64,000 bases of DNA from Quillaja saponaria (Eukaryota; Streptophyta; Magnoliopsida; Fabales; Quillajaceae), in NCBI GenBank assembly GCA_029379385.1, contig CM055618.1:16283071-16347070 (forward strand), written 5' to 3'. Numbering within the stretch: position 1 is the stretch's first letter; every line of letters begins with the position of its first letter. This document shows positions 25,057-37,273 of the stretch, piece by piece. Under the pieces are notes generated by a model. The model made no database searches, was not told the origin of the DNA, and was given only the letters and a program-made list of their open reading frames with translations. Both the position numbers and the translations under genes were made by a program.

Positions 25057-27343
25057 CAATTAATTCATCAAAAAAATGAAGAATATTAGTTGCATTAGAA
25101 TTAGGCAACTGTTTCGATAAATCAAGCTCAGTTGTGTTAAAGTTTTCTCGAGAAAGTGATAGAAAATAAAATACCCAACTGGAAGTTTGAAGAGACGGAG
25201 AAAATATGTTATCCAAGATTGAGCTACTCGTCTCGTCTGTACGCCTGTCTGCCTAACAGTTTAATGAGTGCGCATTGCGCATAGCTTCCTAAGCTTATAG
25301 TTAAGAGAAAATGAAACACATATTCAGTGTGTGCCAATTTTGTGTTTAGAAAATGTGTTATATGCATTTGGAGCTGATTTCAACTTGTATAATACCTAAA
25401 AAATCATTCTTGATCAAATACCCAACATAATTTGATCTCATTTTTTCAGAAACTACTTATATATAGATTTTTTATAACGAAATACAAGAGAATTTTTATA
25501 TTATTTTAACAAAAATACCCTAATTTTCTTTTTAGTAATATTCTTATAATTCAAAATTATTATTTTTTGATGACTAACCAAACACAAAATAGATTATGCT
25601 AACATAAATTCTTTCATAATTTTTACTAATAAAATCAATTATTCAAAATACTAATTTTGAAATCTCAAACCAAACTGAATGTAAGGCCCGTTTGCTTCAT
25701 ACCAATATTAAATGGGTGTTATCTTTTTTAATGTGTAATAGGAGACATCCTCATAGTTTTTAAGAGGAGAGGGTACTGCTATATTTTTGAAAGGGACAAA
25801 GAAGGAAATGGAATGATTTAGTACATATCTCTCTAAATTCATCTAAAATCTAATTTTGTTTTTATTGTTCTAATTTAGAAGGATTTACAAGAAGATAATA
25901 AAATATATTATTATTTTTTAACTATAATGACTAATATACCCATATTTTTATTTTAAATATTTATTAATGTCTAAATAAAATATTTAATAATGTAATTATA
26001 TAATATATCATCTTCTCATAATAAGTGTCTTTTTTCCCACTGCAATTTTCTCTCCTCTCCTCTAATCTCTCTCTAAACCTCCAATTAGGGCCGTCACTAA
26101 CGAACTATGATTTCAATATTATAAAATTAAAATTTTAAATTAAAACATATGTATTGTATCATTACAAGTGCACTAGGAATAATCTTTAGAAATGTGTTAG
26201 TTTTTAAGTAGAAAGAACTAATGGAGATAACTCTGCTTCTTAAAAGACAATATCCAAGTTCTTAACAATGAGATTATGAATATTGGTATCGTATTGTCTA
26301 TTAAGGTTTTATGTACTTGGATCATGGTTAATTAATTAATTATAGTTAATATAGCCATTAAAATTTAAAAGTTCCCCCAAGTATATAGTTAATTAGTACC
26401 GAACCTGATTAATTCAACAATTTAGACATCTTTTAATAAGCAAAACATTAAATCAGTCAGAGATTAAGTTCCCCACACTTCTCCCTAACCTAGCGTCTCT
26501 CCTAAAATCTTAGTGATTGCCTTCATTTACCCGAAATAAAAACAAAACAAAACAAATAAAAACAAAATAAAACAAAAACTTGTCAATTTAGTGGTTGATC
26601 ACCTAATGCATTTTATTCATAAATCGTTTGAATTTATGTCAATTTAATTGTATAGTAACACTATTGTTCCATCATGCAATAAATCGACATAATTTTAGAC
26701 GGGTTATTCACAAGTACAACTATTAATCGTTCTATCAACAATTAATCATTCGTCCGAAAGTTTATAACAATAATTCCTTTTAAGCATTAGTAATTCGTCA
26801 AAGTTTATACCGATGATTTATTTGTAAGTATTAAATTCAATATCAAGCACCTTTTTGTTCACCAACTCCATCAAAATTTTCTAATAAAGTATTTGAGCTG
26901 AGAAAATGTTAGATTCGGCGTCATTTATACCGAGGTCCCAAAGCAAGCCATGGAAAACACGTAATGATGGATGTATTTTGGAGTAATGCCATGGTATAGA
27001 GAAGCATCCAGAAGGTATACATAGGAATCATTTTTCAAGTTTCAACAGCATTTGGAATGGCAATAAAAAAGTTGGCAAGTAAGTCTTTGGATTATGCAAT
27101 TCCTAGAATTCTTATTGGCCGATTGATGATATTGAAAAACAAAGTATATAATATATTTTTGGCTTTTATGTGACTGTATGAGAATTCCAGACTGGAGCTT
27201 TGGACAATGACCCCATCATTAAGACTTATGTTCTTGCCACTAAACGAATTCCTGCTTGATATGTATTTGCAGTGACCAACTATATATAACCATTAATTGG
27301 ACCAAATTATATATATGTACATTTAAATAAATTAGCAGTGATC
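25057..27343. other. Intergenic, PAT10-type gene to GDSL gene
   Basis: No gene is seen. The stretch is very AT-rich, especially 25440-25640 and 25860-26000. An A-rich low-complexity run built from AAACAAAA units lies at 26537-26577. A TAA-GGCCCGTTTG motif near 25682 resembles the end of a Harbinger-type element, but I could not find the matching opposite end. Confidence 0.45.
27281..27289 (+). promoter_or_regulatory. TATA box of the GDSL gene
   Basis: TATATATAA lies 55 bases upstream of the ATG at 27344, giving a short 5' UTR. Confidence 0.6.
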
Positions 27344-29246
27344 ATGGCCAAGAGTCTCAGATTAATGTTGTTGACGATATCAGTGGCTATGGTTGGTCTG
27401 GGTATTATGAATAATATTCTTGTGGTCTGTGAACCTGAAGCTCCAGTTTTCATATTTGGAGATTCCACTGTAGATGTTGGTACTAACAATCACTTGGCTG
27501 ACAGTAAAGCAAGGGCGGATTTTTTGTTTTATGGGATTGATTTTCTTGATTCTAAACCTACTGGGAGGTTTAGCAATGGCCTCAATACTGCTGATTGGAT
27601 TGGTATATATATGTCAACTTCTTTTTTCTATGCGTTCTTAATTAGACCTAGTTAAGTTTTGTAAAATTATTAATATAGTTATGATATATTCGATGTGAAA
27701 CTCAGCACAAATCATTTCGATATGAAACTCAGCACAGATCATTCGTCACACACATCATATGTATACTTGTATCGTTATGTATAATTTAGATCAATCAATA
27801 GTACTATCACAAGTTCTTGTTGTTTAATATTTTTTTTTCTTGCATTGTTTAGCTATTGAACTGGGTTTCAAGAAGAGCCCACCACCTTTTTTATTTCTTC
27901 TCCAAAATGATACACAAAATTTCAAGAAGCAAATCCTCAAGGGCGTTAACTTTGCTTCAGGAGGAGCCGGCCTACTCATAGATACAGGAAAAAGTAACTT
28001 TGTAAGCTAGCCACCTCTCTGATATATACCGATCTTCTTTTATTTTTGTTATCGTTAATTTTAAAAAAAAAAAAAGAAAAAAAAGGGGCCTTGGCTTCCT
28101 TCATTTCTTAATCACATAATTCATCCATGCATGATGTATTATATGTAACAGATCAGGGTTATTCCAATGGCAGAACAGATCCAACAATTTGCAACTGTTC
28201 ACAGCAATATTACAGAAGTACTATTGAATGACAACGCAGAGGCTATGATGAACAAGTCATTCTTCCTTATTAGTGTGGGAAGCAACGACATTTTTGACTT
28301 CTTTGCTAGTAATAAAAATGTTACCAATGACACCCAAATATTGCAAGACTTCCTCAATGATCTCATGAGTAATTACCAAAATCATTTAAAGGTAATTTTT
28401 CCACTCACCATTGCCCACTTCATCTTCTTTCTCTCAATCTCTAAATTTCGGTTCGTAAATATCAAGGAAGCTCGTTGGGATTATAAACTACACATAAACT
28501 CCCCATAACCCTGTTCTTTGTCGTTCATATTTAATGCAGAATCTAATCGACCTTGGAGCTAGAAAATTTGGCATAATAAGTGTTCCAGCAGTAGGTTGCT
28601 GCCCAGTTCAACTTGTTATCAATGGCACCAGTGGGTGCATGGATGGTTTGAATGCTTTTGCTCAAGTTTTCAACACAGCACTGAGTGATCTTTTACAGAA
28701 TTTAAGCTCAGAGTTTCCAGATATGAAGTATTCACTTGGAAATTCATATGAGATGACTGTTTCCATGATAACCAACCCTCTTCCATTTGGTAAGCCTAAT
28801 TCTAATTTATATATATATATATATATACATACATACCATTTTTTTTTTCTTTTTAATTTATTCGTAAAAAAAATTAGCTCATTAAATATGTGAGGCCCAA
28901 GCAAGTATATATATGTGTGTTTGTAATGTGTGTATATTAATTAAATTTGCTCTGGATTATTTTCTTACTTGAAAGAGCTGTTTTTAGTTTTATTGATTTT
29001 TTAATTTCTTTGTGTACCGTAGGATTGAATGAGGTGAAATTTGCTTGCTGTGGAAACGGGACGTCGTTTAATGCTGAAAATCCATGCAGCCCAGATGCAC
29101 AAGTATGCCAAGAGCGTAATAAGTATTTGTTCTGGGACCAGTTTCATCCGACACAAGCCGCGGCTCGGCTGGCTGCTCTCACTTTTTTTGGTGGTTCACC
29201 ACCATATGTGTCGCCCTTTAATTTTACTCAATTAGTTCGTGCCTAG
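27344..29246 (+). CDS. GDSL esterase/lipase (SGNH hydrolase), secreted
   Basis: Five exons with consistent phases give 373 residues: 27344-27602, 27853-28001, 28152-28391, 28540-28789 and 29023-29246 (TAG). The N-terminus MAKSLRLMLLTISVAMVGLG is hydrophobic and looks like a signal peptide, so secretion is expected. SGNH blocks in order are FIFGDSTVDVGTNN (block I, with the catalytic Ser in GDST instead of GDSL), GVNFASGGAGL (block II Gly), SVGSNDIFDFF (block III Asn) and DQFHPTQAA (block V Asp and His). Also visible are the family motifs KPTGRFSNGLNTADWI, FGIISVPAVGCCP and CCGNGT. The length is normal for the family (350-380). Such enzymes hydrolyse lipid or wax-type esters in the cell wall or apoplast, but the substrate cannot be inferred. 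All four catalytic positions are present. It stands alone, with no tandem copy in the window. Confidence 0.9.
27691..27743. repeat. 27-bp direct repeat in GDSL intron 1
   Basis: Two copies of CGAT(G/A)TGAAACTCAGCACA plus ATCATT start at 27691 and 27718. The same core (AATGTGAAACTCAGCACA) appears once more at 47181-47198, far outside this gene, so it is probably part of a dispersed repeat. Confidence 0.6.
28808..28828. repeat. (AT)n microsatellite in GDSL intron 4
   Basis: A run of about ten TA units followed by CATACATACC lies in the last intron of the GDSL gene. It is likely polymorphic. Confidence 0.7.
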
Positions 29247-30811
29247 AATTTATATGTTGGAAGGACAAAGATTTGCGTTCTATATTCTCTCTCTAGTTAT
29301 ATTATAATAGTGAAAATAAATAATATCATAATAAACTAGTTTATTTGATTAAAATTAAAAGTAGTTATTGGTATTACAATCTATGACTTTGTCTTATTTG
29401 TTGATAATGTAAAATATTTATCATTGATAATTATTTTTAAGTGATTAGTACATGTTTTTTACTCTTAAAATCAAGTTTGAACATTCTTAATGTACCCACA
29501 AAAATTATAAAGATTTATATATAAATTTTTTTACAATTAGTTGATCAAATATTAATTCTATGATCGTTCTATAATTTTTTCATGCTTTTTGAAAAGAATA
29601 CTATAAGGGTCAGTGATAATTTTATTTAAAGGTTATTGGGTTCAAATATTCATCTCCTTAATTATTTAGTTAACCTTTAATCTCCCCTCTTGTAAGTACA
29701 AGCTTATCTTTACAAAAAAAAAAAAATATGAGACGAGGACAATTATACACTGAAACAAAAAAAATATGAGACGAGGACAATCATACACTGAAACAATTGA
29801 TTCTTGGTTGAGAAAAGGAGATTTGATTCATGACTAGAGAGGAGAGACTTGGGATGAATTTAGTTTAATTTTTTGGTTATAAATCATAATTTGAGATGTT
29901 AACCTTTTTTTTTTTTTTTTTGGATGATTTAAAAACTTTAGTTACAAGCCATGATTTAAGATTCAGTTTTTTTTTTTTTTTTGTAAGTTTTAAATTATCA
30001 AAAAAGATATTCATGGATAATATTATAAAATTATTAAAATTTAAAAATGCTTCAATATTTTTGTCCCTTAGATCAATTAAAAACAAAACGGTTGCCTTCA
30101 ATTTATAATAAAAAATTATAATTATCATTTATTTCTAAATAAAAATAATTTTTAAGGACATATATACAAAAAAAGAAAAGAAAAAAAAGCAGCATTTGCC
30201 GGCGTGCCTTTATTTAAAAAATTAAATAGAATCTGTAACATGATTTGGCATTACAAACGCCAAATTAAACAGACACTCAATTCTTGTATGGTTGAATTTA
30301 GAATACAATCAAAACGTAATATAATACGATCAGTTAATATTAATAATAATCTTTAAAAAATATTAGGTATATAAAACATTTTTACTCCATATATATATAT
30401 ATGCTCCAATCTAAAACAAATAATGAGTCCTACGTACCTTATGTTCCACAACGTATTTGGAACTTTTTTTTTTATCCTTGTAGCTAGCCCCAACCAAGTG
30501 TATACAAATTTATATGCTGTAAATAAATAGAATTATAATACATCGCTTAGTTAATAACTTTGACTTGATATTAACAACACATGTAAAATGATAATTTTTT
30601 GTAATTTTTTTAATATTTGTTTTTTCAATATCTTCAGGTTTCAATGTAGAAGGGCGAATTCGTCATTTAAAATGAACCGCCTTTTTGCATGCGTGATCGT
30701 ACGTTCCGCATAAAGTGCGCATTTACTCGTTGCTTTCTTTTCATCTGCTTGAGGATAAAGTTTCTGGTTGTAGGTTTCTGCACTATTTTCAATTTTTACA
30801 CAAAGAAAGAG
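29247..30811. other. Intergenic, GDSL gene to F-box cluster
   Basis: No gene is seen. It holds the GDSL 3' flank, a possible SINE-like stretch with an A tail near 29610-29726, a 38-bp tandem duplication, two long T runs (29905-29921 and 29967-29982), and AT-rich sequence up to the first F-box copy. The + and - ORFs near 29877-30128 are mirror readings of the T runs. Confidence 0.5.
29726..29796. repeat. 38-bp tandem duplication
   Basis: A unit beginning ATATGAGACGAGGACAAT and ending with an A run occurs at 29726 and again at 29764, with a single T/C difference. Confidence 0.75.
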
Positions 30812-32034
30812 ATGGATGCGAACACAGTCCAGCCCCAGCCACCATGGTCGGATCTTCGGGACGATTTGCTGGGAGCCATTGCTAATCGGCTCAACTCTCC
30901 CACCGACATTCTCTATTTTCGTGGCGTTTGTCCCACATGGAGGAACGCCGTCCCAAAACCTAACAACAGCTCCGTCCCTAACTCTCTCAAGTTTCCATTT
31001 CCAATCGGTCCCAACCCCGCCCTTAATCCCAAACGCCGTGGTTACTTTACCCTAATTGAAAGCACAGTCTACTGCATTCAACCACTCAGGAAGAGTTCAG
31101 ACACTCGGAGGAAGAATCCCAAGTCATGGTTGGTCAAGATTGAAGATTCAGATAAGGTTGGGAAGGTGCGTTTCAAGGACCCACTTTGTCAATTTGAGTT
31201 TCAGAATTTGTCGGTTCATTTGCCCAAGGTTTTAAACTTGCTGGATTATAAGGTATTTGAAGTGAGTAAGGTTTATAATCTTCATTTTGTTGGTAGTGGA
31301 AAAAACCCTGAAATGGAGTTTAATGAATTGAAATCTACCAGGATTAAGAAAGTGGCAGTGTCTTCTAAGAATGACCCTTTTGTGGTTATGACTCTTCATA
31401 CTGGTGGGAAATTGGGTATTTGGAAAATGACTGATAAGAAGTGGAATAATATAGATGATGGCCGTGAGCGTTCTCATTATGATGATTTTGCTTATCATAA
31501 GGGTAAATTTTATGCTGTGGACTTCAAGGGACATGTTATTTCAGTTGATCCTTCCTTAAAAATTACTGAGGTAGAGTCTCTTGGACCTTTTTCAGGTGGT
31601 CAAAGTAAGTACTTGGTGAAATCTGCTGGGGATTTGTTGTTGGTTCATATCATAAGTATTTTGATCCTGATTTCCTTTATGCGTTTGATTCCGGTTCTGA
31701 TTCTGAGTTCAGTGGTGTTGATCATGATTATCCATTTTATTTCCAAGTTTATAAGCTGAATGACGAAGAGAATAGATGGGGTTTTGTAGAAAGCTTGGGT
31801 GATAGAGCTATATTTTTGGGTGATGACTGCAATTTCTCTGTTTCAGCTAGAGATTTCCCTGGATGTAAAAGTAACTGCATTTATTTCACTGATGATAGTT
31901 TCAGTGAGGGTGATGATGATCATCCAGGATATGACACTGGTTTATATGACCTGAAGAATCATTGTGCAAAGCCGCTGTCAGCTGCAGTTGGCTATTCTGA
32001 GCTGTTCTGGCCACCCCCAACTTGGCTAAAGTAG
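30812..32034 (+). pseudogene. SKIP23-like F-box/DUF295 pseudogene, copy 1 (5-bp insertion)
   Basis: The start ATG at 30812 matches the ATGGATGC of copies 2 and 4. The F-box is at residues 8-45 (PPWSDLRDDLLGAIANRL, then DILYFRGVCPTWRNAVP). The reading frame is open through WLVKIEDSDKVGKVRFKDP, LNLLDYKVFEVSKVYNL, LGIWKMTDKKWNNIDDG and YHKGKFYAVDFKGHVISVD. At 31649-31653 five extra bases (ATCAT) sit where copy 2 reads GTTCATAAGTAT, so the frame shifts. The DUF295 end (ENRWGFVESLGDRAIFLGDD, CIYFTDD, LFWPPPTWLK) continues in the other frame to TAG 32032-32034. The shifted frame adds about 35 hydrophobic residues and stops at 31757-31759. SKIP23-type proteins are SCF ubiquitin-ligase substrate receptors; this copy would keep the F-box but lose the conserved C-terminal end. 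Confidence 0.85.
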
Positions 32035-33560
32035 TATCCTTGTTCTTCAAAATGATGAATGTAAGTGTAAAGTATCTTCTTTCTTTCCCTATTTTTCTGA
32101 ATCTCAAATTTGCTTCTAAAGTTTTTAGTTTTTATTGCAGACTTGTACTACTGTTCGGTTGTTATTTCCTCATGATGTGTTCCTTTTTCCCATTCTCCTC
32201 TTGGGCTGTCATTTATAAATATATTTGAAATATGACAGTCAAGCTGCAGCTTCCTAGCAATGTGTTTATATGATCTTTGGTAATTGTATCTTAAAAGTAG
32301 AATAACCAAAATCTCTCTACAATTGATCATGTGTTATTGCCAGACTTGGAGTGTACATCCACTGGGATGTGCTCATGCGAAGTAGTTTAAGTAGCACCAT
32401 TTTTAGTATAGGTACAATGCGTTGATCATGTGTACATGCACCATTGTTAGGAGTATAATTATGACATTTTCTCTCTTTCCTTTTTCAATTCTTCAAGTAA
32501 GTGTTATAAGGTTATCATCATGTTGGCCTTGTAATGTTGTGATTGGGGCATGAGATAGCTGTACCCCTGCTCAAGGCGTAGATGAGGAGTAGAGCATTGG
32601 TAGTTTCCTTGAATATATCACATAACAGTAGAACAAATGAAAGTCTTGGTTAATATTTCTCTATTAGGGTGATCTGAATACTGTTGTGATACCAGTGGTT
32701 GCTAGTTTGTTTGTAAAGGATCCATGAAACCCTTGGTTTCATATTATTCTTACGTGAGAAATTAATTATTGTCGAATGTCAATTAATCTTGAAATGGAAA
32801 TCCATTTTAACATTGTTAATTCAAAAAAAAAGAAAAGTTTTACGTTGGTCACATACTTAGAAAATTAATGGTTGTGAATTGTGATCATTCTTGACACGAT
32901 TTTGTTCTGTAATCTGTAGGGTTAAGACTTAATAGTCTATTGATGATAAACAATGTTCATCATGTGTAATACCTTAAGTTTGAAAAACTTACATGTACAA
33001 GTAGTATGGCAGATTTTTTCTCTCTCTGCTGTGTTAAGCTATAGACTTATGAACGAATTATCTTCATGTGTTTTCAAATTGCTTGCAAAGTTAAGTATGC
33101 AAATTTATTTACGTTTCTTCAATAATATTATTTACTTAAAGTAAATTTTTTATTTCTGATGTTTTCTGCAAATGATTTGACTTCTCAACCTTGTTGCAGG
33201 TGTGCTCTTATGTTTTATGTGCATCTGTGGAGGTGAGGAAGATTTAGCTCTGTGTTGTTAGCTTCTCTGATTGTAGTTTCCACTTCATGTATTACTTTTT
33301 GTCATGCATGTTGACCTAGTTGGGAAGAAGTTTTGAGCTCTTTTAGCATATAATGTGTTTGATAGGATCAGTTCACCAGATGCTGTTAAATTTTCCTTGT
33401 TTTATGTGGGAAGGTGTTGCCTTGATTTTTTGATATATTTCTTTTTAAGATTTGTAGTCCAGCCATGCACACCTCTGTAGGAAAAATCCGAGTGCTGATT
33501 TATTTATATTGATTAATTGATATATCTAATCGGGCTAGAGTTGCAGTCAAAAAAAAGTGT
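32035..33560. repeat. 3' flank of F-box copy 1, shared with copies 2 and 4
   Basis: About 1.5 kb downstream of the stop aligns almost continuously with 37274-38830 (after copy 2) and in patches with 44311-45950 (after copy 4). It is part of the duplication unit. A conserved splice donor GTAAGT at 32061 is followed by acceptors at 32140 (TTGCAG-A) and 33199 (TTGTTGCAG), so the 3' UTR probably contains an intron. Short ORFs in here are not conserved between copies and look like chance. Confidence 0.7.
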
Positions 33561-36055
33561 CATTTTTAACCCGGCGCGATTCCAAATACGGCACAATTGT
33601 TCCTCCTAGACTTCTGACGTATCGAGTGGAACGACACTGGCGTTTGCTTTCCTTGCTTTTCTAACCAAGGCTTGTTATGATTTATTATAGGCTCAAATAT
33701 ACTTTTTATACCTAACAATTTGCACTATAATTTATTTGTATCACCATAATTTAAAATTTTAAAGTTAAGAACTCATAATTTCAAATCAAGCTAATATGTC
33801 CATTGTCATCATATTTTGTCTAAATTAATGTAACAAAAGATGATATGAACTAATAAAATTTTATGTGAACAAATAAAAATAACTTGTCACCTAATAAATT
33901 AAAAAAAGTTACTGTTATTTAAATAAAAAATATATTTTATCCATTTTAAAACATAATTAAATAATTTGAACATTAAAAATGGAAATATCTTTTTTTCCCA
34001 TTCTTTTGTTTAACTATGTTTTTCTCTGCAAACCCTGAGCAAATATAAAATGGTTTGATTGCGGACTTATTTTTGATAAATAAAATCATCGATATTTTGA
34101 TGATTTGACTGAAATAATTTGTTATATTGATCTAACGAGGTATGATTTGTCTAACAATATAAATAATGATGTCTTTTCCTTTTTCGAATTGTAATTTAAA
34201 GTATGCTTCTTTTGGATACAATCCACCGGTAATAAGGCCTTAATGAATGTTTCAGTGCCATCCTTGATTCCTCTACAACAAAATTAAAATGGGTTTCTGA
34301 TTGTAATTTGTTACGGGCATCAGATTCCAAGGTGGCGATGGTTGAAAATCGTTGAAAATTCATGTGGAGGAAAAATATTAAAAATGAAAAAGAAAAAAAT
34401 TATATATTTTTTAATTTATCAGGTGACATGTGATTCTTTATTTGTTATATTATCAATCCATGTTATTTTTCGTAAAGTTAATTTAAACGGAATTATGAGC
34501 TTTTACTTAAACTTTTTAAACTAGAAGGATAAAAGTAAAATATAGTATAAACTATAAAGATAAAAACTATTATTTAGTCTTTATTTTATATATAAATACT
34601 AGACAATTAGAATTATATTTAAAAATTAAAATTTACAAATAACTAAACAACTAAATGTTAAACTGAAGTATATTGAGATGATTACAAAGATAAATTATAT
34701 TTCACTATTATATTAATTCTAATATCTTCTATCTCAGTTTGCAAATTGGTGATTAATTTACGTTTTGACAAATGAGCATAACCATTCTCCTAAGCCTTGG
34801 CTACTGTATAGGTGCAGTTGAGGTCATCATAAATATAGGTGGTAATCTATCTATTATTCATTTACTAGACAACAAATAAAAAGTTTAATTAAAATATTTA
34901 TATGTAAATGTGTTATTCTCATAAAAAAACCTATATTTATCAACATCAAATATATTAATTTCAAAACATATTTACAATAAGAGTGTGATTTAGCTTAGTC
35001 TAAAACATATACATGTATTTTATTTTGTCAAAAATCACTTTTATGTGTTCTGGATAAAAATGTTTATTGACAAAATCAGTTAAATTTAATCATAATTTTA
35101 AAATTTCTGATGTCTTCTCCAATTCAAATTGTATTTCTCTCGCTCCTCATTCTAAAAACCCTAATTTATCTTCAATTCATCAAATCACTAAATTCTCATT
35201 TCCCTAAAAACTCAAATCATTCTCAATCCAATAAAGAAATACTTGGAGAATCATGTATTAAGAGATACTTGAATTATATAGCATCCGTAACATATCTCAA
35301 GATTCAGCCTACCTAACATTACATCAGATGCCTTTTCAGTAGCTGGTGGTAATCATGTTTTGAACCATAACTTCCAACTAGCTTTCATAGAGAAGATTGC
35401 TCATTCAGGTTGAAAGCAAATCACTGAAAACAAGGGAAGTAAACATGCAATGCATTTTGGGTCTTGTAGAACTAGAAAACAAAGGCCAGCTTAGAGCAAA
35501 TGTTTTCATTGCAAGTTATGGAAAAGATAACAAAATTAGAAAATCGTGGCTCTCGTAAAATAGCTGATAAATTTTTTAAAAAGAATTTGAGTTATTAAAG
35601 AAATGAGAATTTAAGAATTTGATGAATTGGAAAAGAAATTAGAAATTTTAGAATTAGAAAAGAAAAAAATGCAAGTTAAAGACAACGATAATCTCACATG
35701 TATGTTTTCATTATTAAGTTTAATAGATTTTGTTAAAAATATTTTTATCTAAAATATAAGGTGGTGATTTTGGACCATTTTCATGATTAAGTTTAAACAG
35801 ATTTTGTTGAGAAATTTTTTTATCTAAATCACAAGGTGGTGATGTGTCGGAAATAAGCTAAATCACATGTGGTTACGTGTAATTTACTCTTACAATAATT
35901 GTAATTAATATATTCAATCCAAATTCGAATATTATTATTTGTTAGGGAGATAGACAGCAGAGGAGCATGACCCCTTTTGCTCGGTAGTGAGTAGTGAGTA
36001 GTGAGTAGGGAGTGGTGAGTACCCTTCTCAGTTCTCACCATAGAAAGAGAGAGAG
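33561..36055. other. Intergenic, F-box copies 1-2
   Basis: The stretch is mostly AT-rich and has no gene. 33700-34040 matches the sequence around the element-interrupted site downstream of copy 2. A degenerate coding-like remnant lies at 35110-35690, where short segments such as SDAFSVAGG and ELEKKLEILELEKKK sit in different frames and recall transposase or NAM-associated fragments; identity is uncertain. A 73-bp tandem duplication follows at 35705-35843. The last 60 bases before copy 2 hold GTGAGTA-type repeats (about 35986-36020). Confidence 0.5.
35705..35843. repeat. 73-bp tandem duplication upstream of F-box copy 2
   Basis: Units starting TTTTCAT(T/G)ATTAAGTTTAA and ending AAGGTGGTGAT begin at 35705 and 35778. 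They differ at several positions, so the duplication is not recent. Confidence 0.65.
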
Positions 36056-37273
36056 ATGGATGCAAGCAGAGCTGAGACCCGGCCACCATGGTCCAATCTT
36101 CAGAAAGATTTGTTGGCAGACATTGCTAATCGGCTCGACTCTCGCACCGAGGTTCTCTATTTTCGCGGCGTTTGTACCACTTGGAGGGACGCCGTCCCTC
36201 TACCCAAAACCAGTTCCATTCCTCAACCTCTCGAGCTTCCATATCCAATTAGTCCCAACCCTGCCCTTAATCCCAAATTCGTTGGTCACTTTGCCCTAAT
36301 TGAAAACACTGTCTACTGCATTCAACCTCTCAACGAGACTTCAGATAATGGGAGGAAGAAGACTCCCAAGTCATGGTTGGTCAACATTGAATATTCAGAG
36401 GAGGTTGGGAAGGTGCGTTACTTGGACCCATTTTCTCCATTTTGGAATCGGAATTTGTCAGGTAAGGTTTTAAACTTGCTAGATTATAAGGTCTTTGAGG
36501 TGAGTAAGGTTTATAATCTTCAATTTGTTGGAACTGGAGAAAACCCAGAAAATGAAATAAGCATTCATGAAATGGATTCTATCACGATTCGGAAGGTGGT
36601 TTTGTCTAATGACCCTTTTTTGGTTATGGCTATTCATACTGATGCGGAATTGGGTATTTGGAAAATGACTGATAACACATGGATTAATATAGATGATGGC
36701 CATGAACATTCTCATTATGTCGATATTGCTTATCATAAGGGCAAATTTTATGCAGGGGACTCAATGGGGCATGATATTTCGGTTGATTTTTCCTTAAAAA
36801 TTACTGAGGTGCTCAGACCTTTTTCACGTGGTTTTTCTGGTGGTCTAGCTAAGTACTTGGTGAAATCTTCTGGGGATTTGTTGTTGGTTCATAAGTATGT
36901 CGATCCTGAATTTCATTATGCGACTGATTCTGAATCTGATTCTGATTTCGGTGGTGTTGATCTTGATTATCCATTTTATTTTCAAGTTTATAAGCTGAAT
37001 GAAGAAGAGAATAGATGGCGTTTTGTAGAAAGCTTGGGTGATAGAGCTATAATTTTGGGTTATTACGGCAATTTCTCTGTTTCAGCTAGAGAATTCCCTG
37101 GATGTAAAAGTAACTGCATTTATTTCACTGATGATAGTTTCGTTGAGTGTGATGATAAACATCCAGGATATGACGCTGGTTTATATGACCTTAAGAATCA
37201 TTGTGCAAAGCCGCTGTCAGCTGCAGTTGGCTATTCTGAGCTGTTCTGGCCACCCCCAACTTGGCTAAAGTAG
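36056..37273 (+). CDS. SKIP23-like F-box/DUF295 protein, copy 2, intact
   Basis: Intact single-exon coding region of 405 residues. The ATG at 36056 is shared with copies 1 and 4 (ATGGATGCAAGCAGAGC). The F-box (about residues 8-45) reads PPWSNLQKDLLADIANRLDS then EVLYFRGVCTTWRDAVP. The DUF295 C-terminal half includes LNLLDYKVFEVSKVYNL, LGIWKMTDNTWINIDDG, YHKGKFYAGDSMGHDISVD, KYLVKSSGDLLLVHKYVD, VYKLNEEENRWRFVESLG, FSVSAREFPGCKSNCIYF and LFWPPPTWLK. Proteins of this type bind SKP1 through the F-box and act as substrate receptors of SCF ubiquitin ligases; targets are unknown here. It is the closest intact relative of pseudogene copies 1 and 3. The donor of the 3' UTR intron found after copies 1 and 4 is mutated here (AT instead of GT at 37300). 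Confidence 0.9.
   Translation: MDASRAETRPPWSNLQKDLLADIANRLDSRTEVLYFRGVCTTWRDAVPLPKTSSIPQPLELPYPISPNPALNPKFVGHFALIENTVYCIQPLNETSDNGRKKTPKSWLVNIEYSEEVGKVRYLDPFSPFWNRNLSGKVLNLLDYKVFEVSKVYNLQFVGTGENPENEISIHEMDSITIRKVVLSNDPFLVMAIHTDAELGIWKMTDNTWINIDDGHEHSHYVDIAYHKGKFYAGDSMGHDISVDFSLKITEVLRPFSRGFSGGLAKYLVKSSGDLLLVHKYVDPEFHYATDSESDSDFGGVDLDYPFYFQVYKLNEEENRWRFVESLGDRAIILGYYGNFSVSAREFPGCKSNCIYFTDDSFVECDDKHPGYDAGLYDLKNHCAKPLSAAVGYSELFWPPPTWLK

Noticed and set aside
25682..26100. MITE suggested by TAA-GGCCCGTTTG
   Set aside because: No matching inverted end or second TAA was found.
29610..29726. Possible SINE with A tail (GGGTTCAAAT as B box)
   Set aside because: The A box is poor and no target duplication flanks the A run, so it is mentioned in the intergenic entry but not called.
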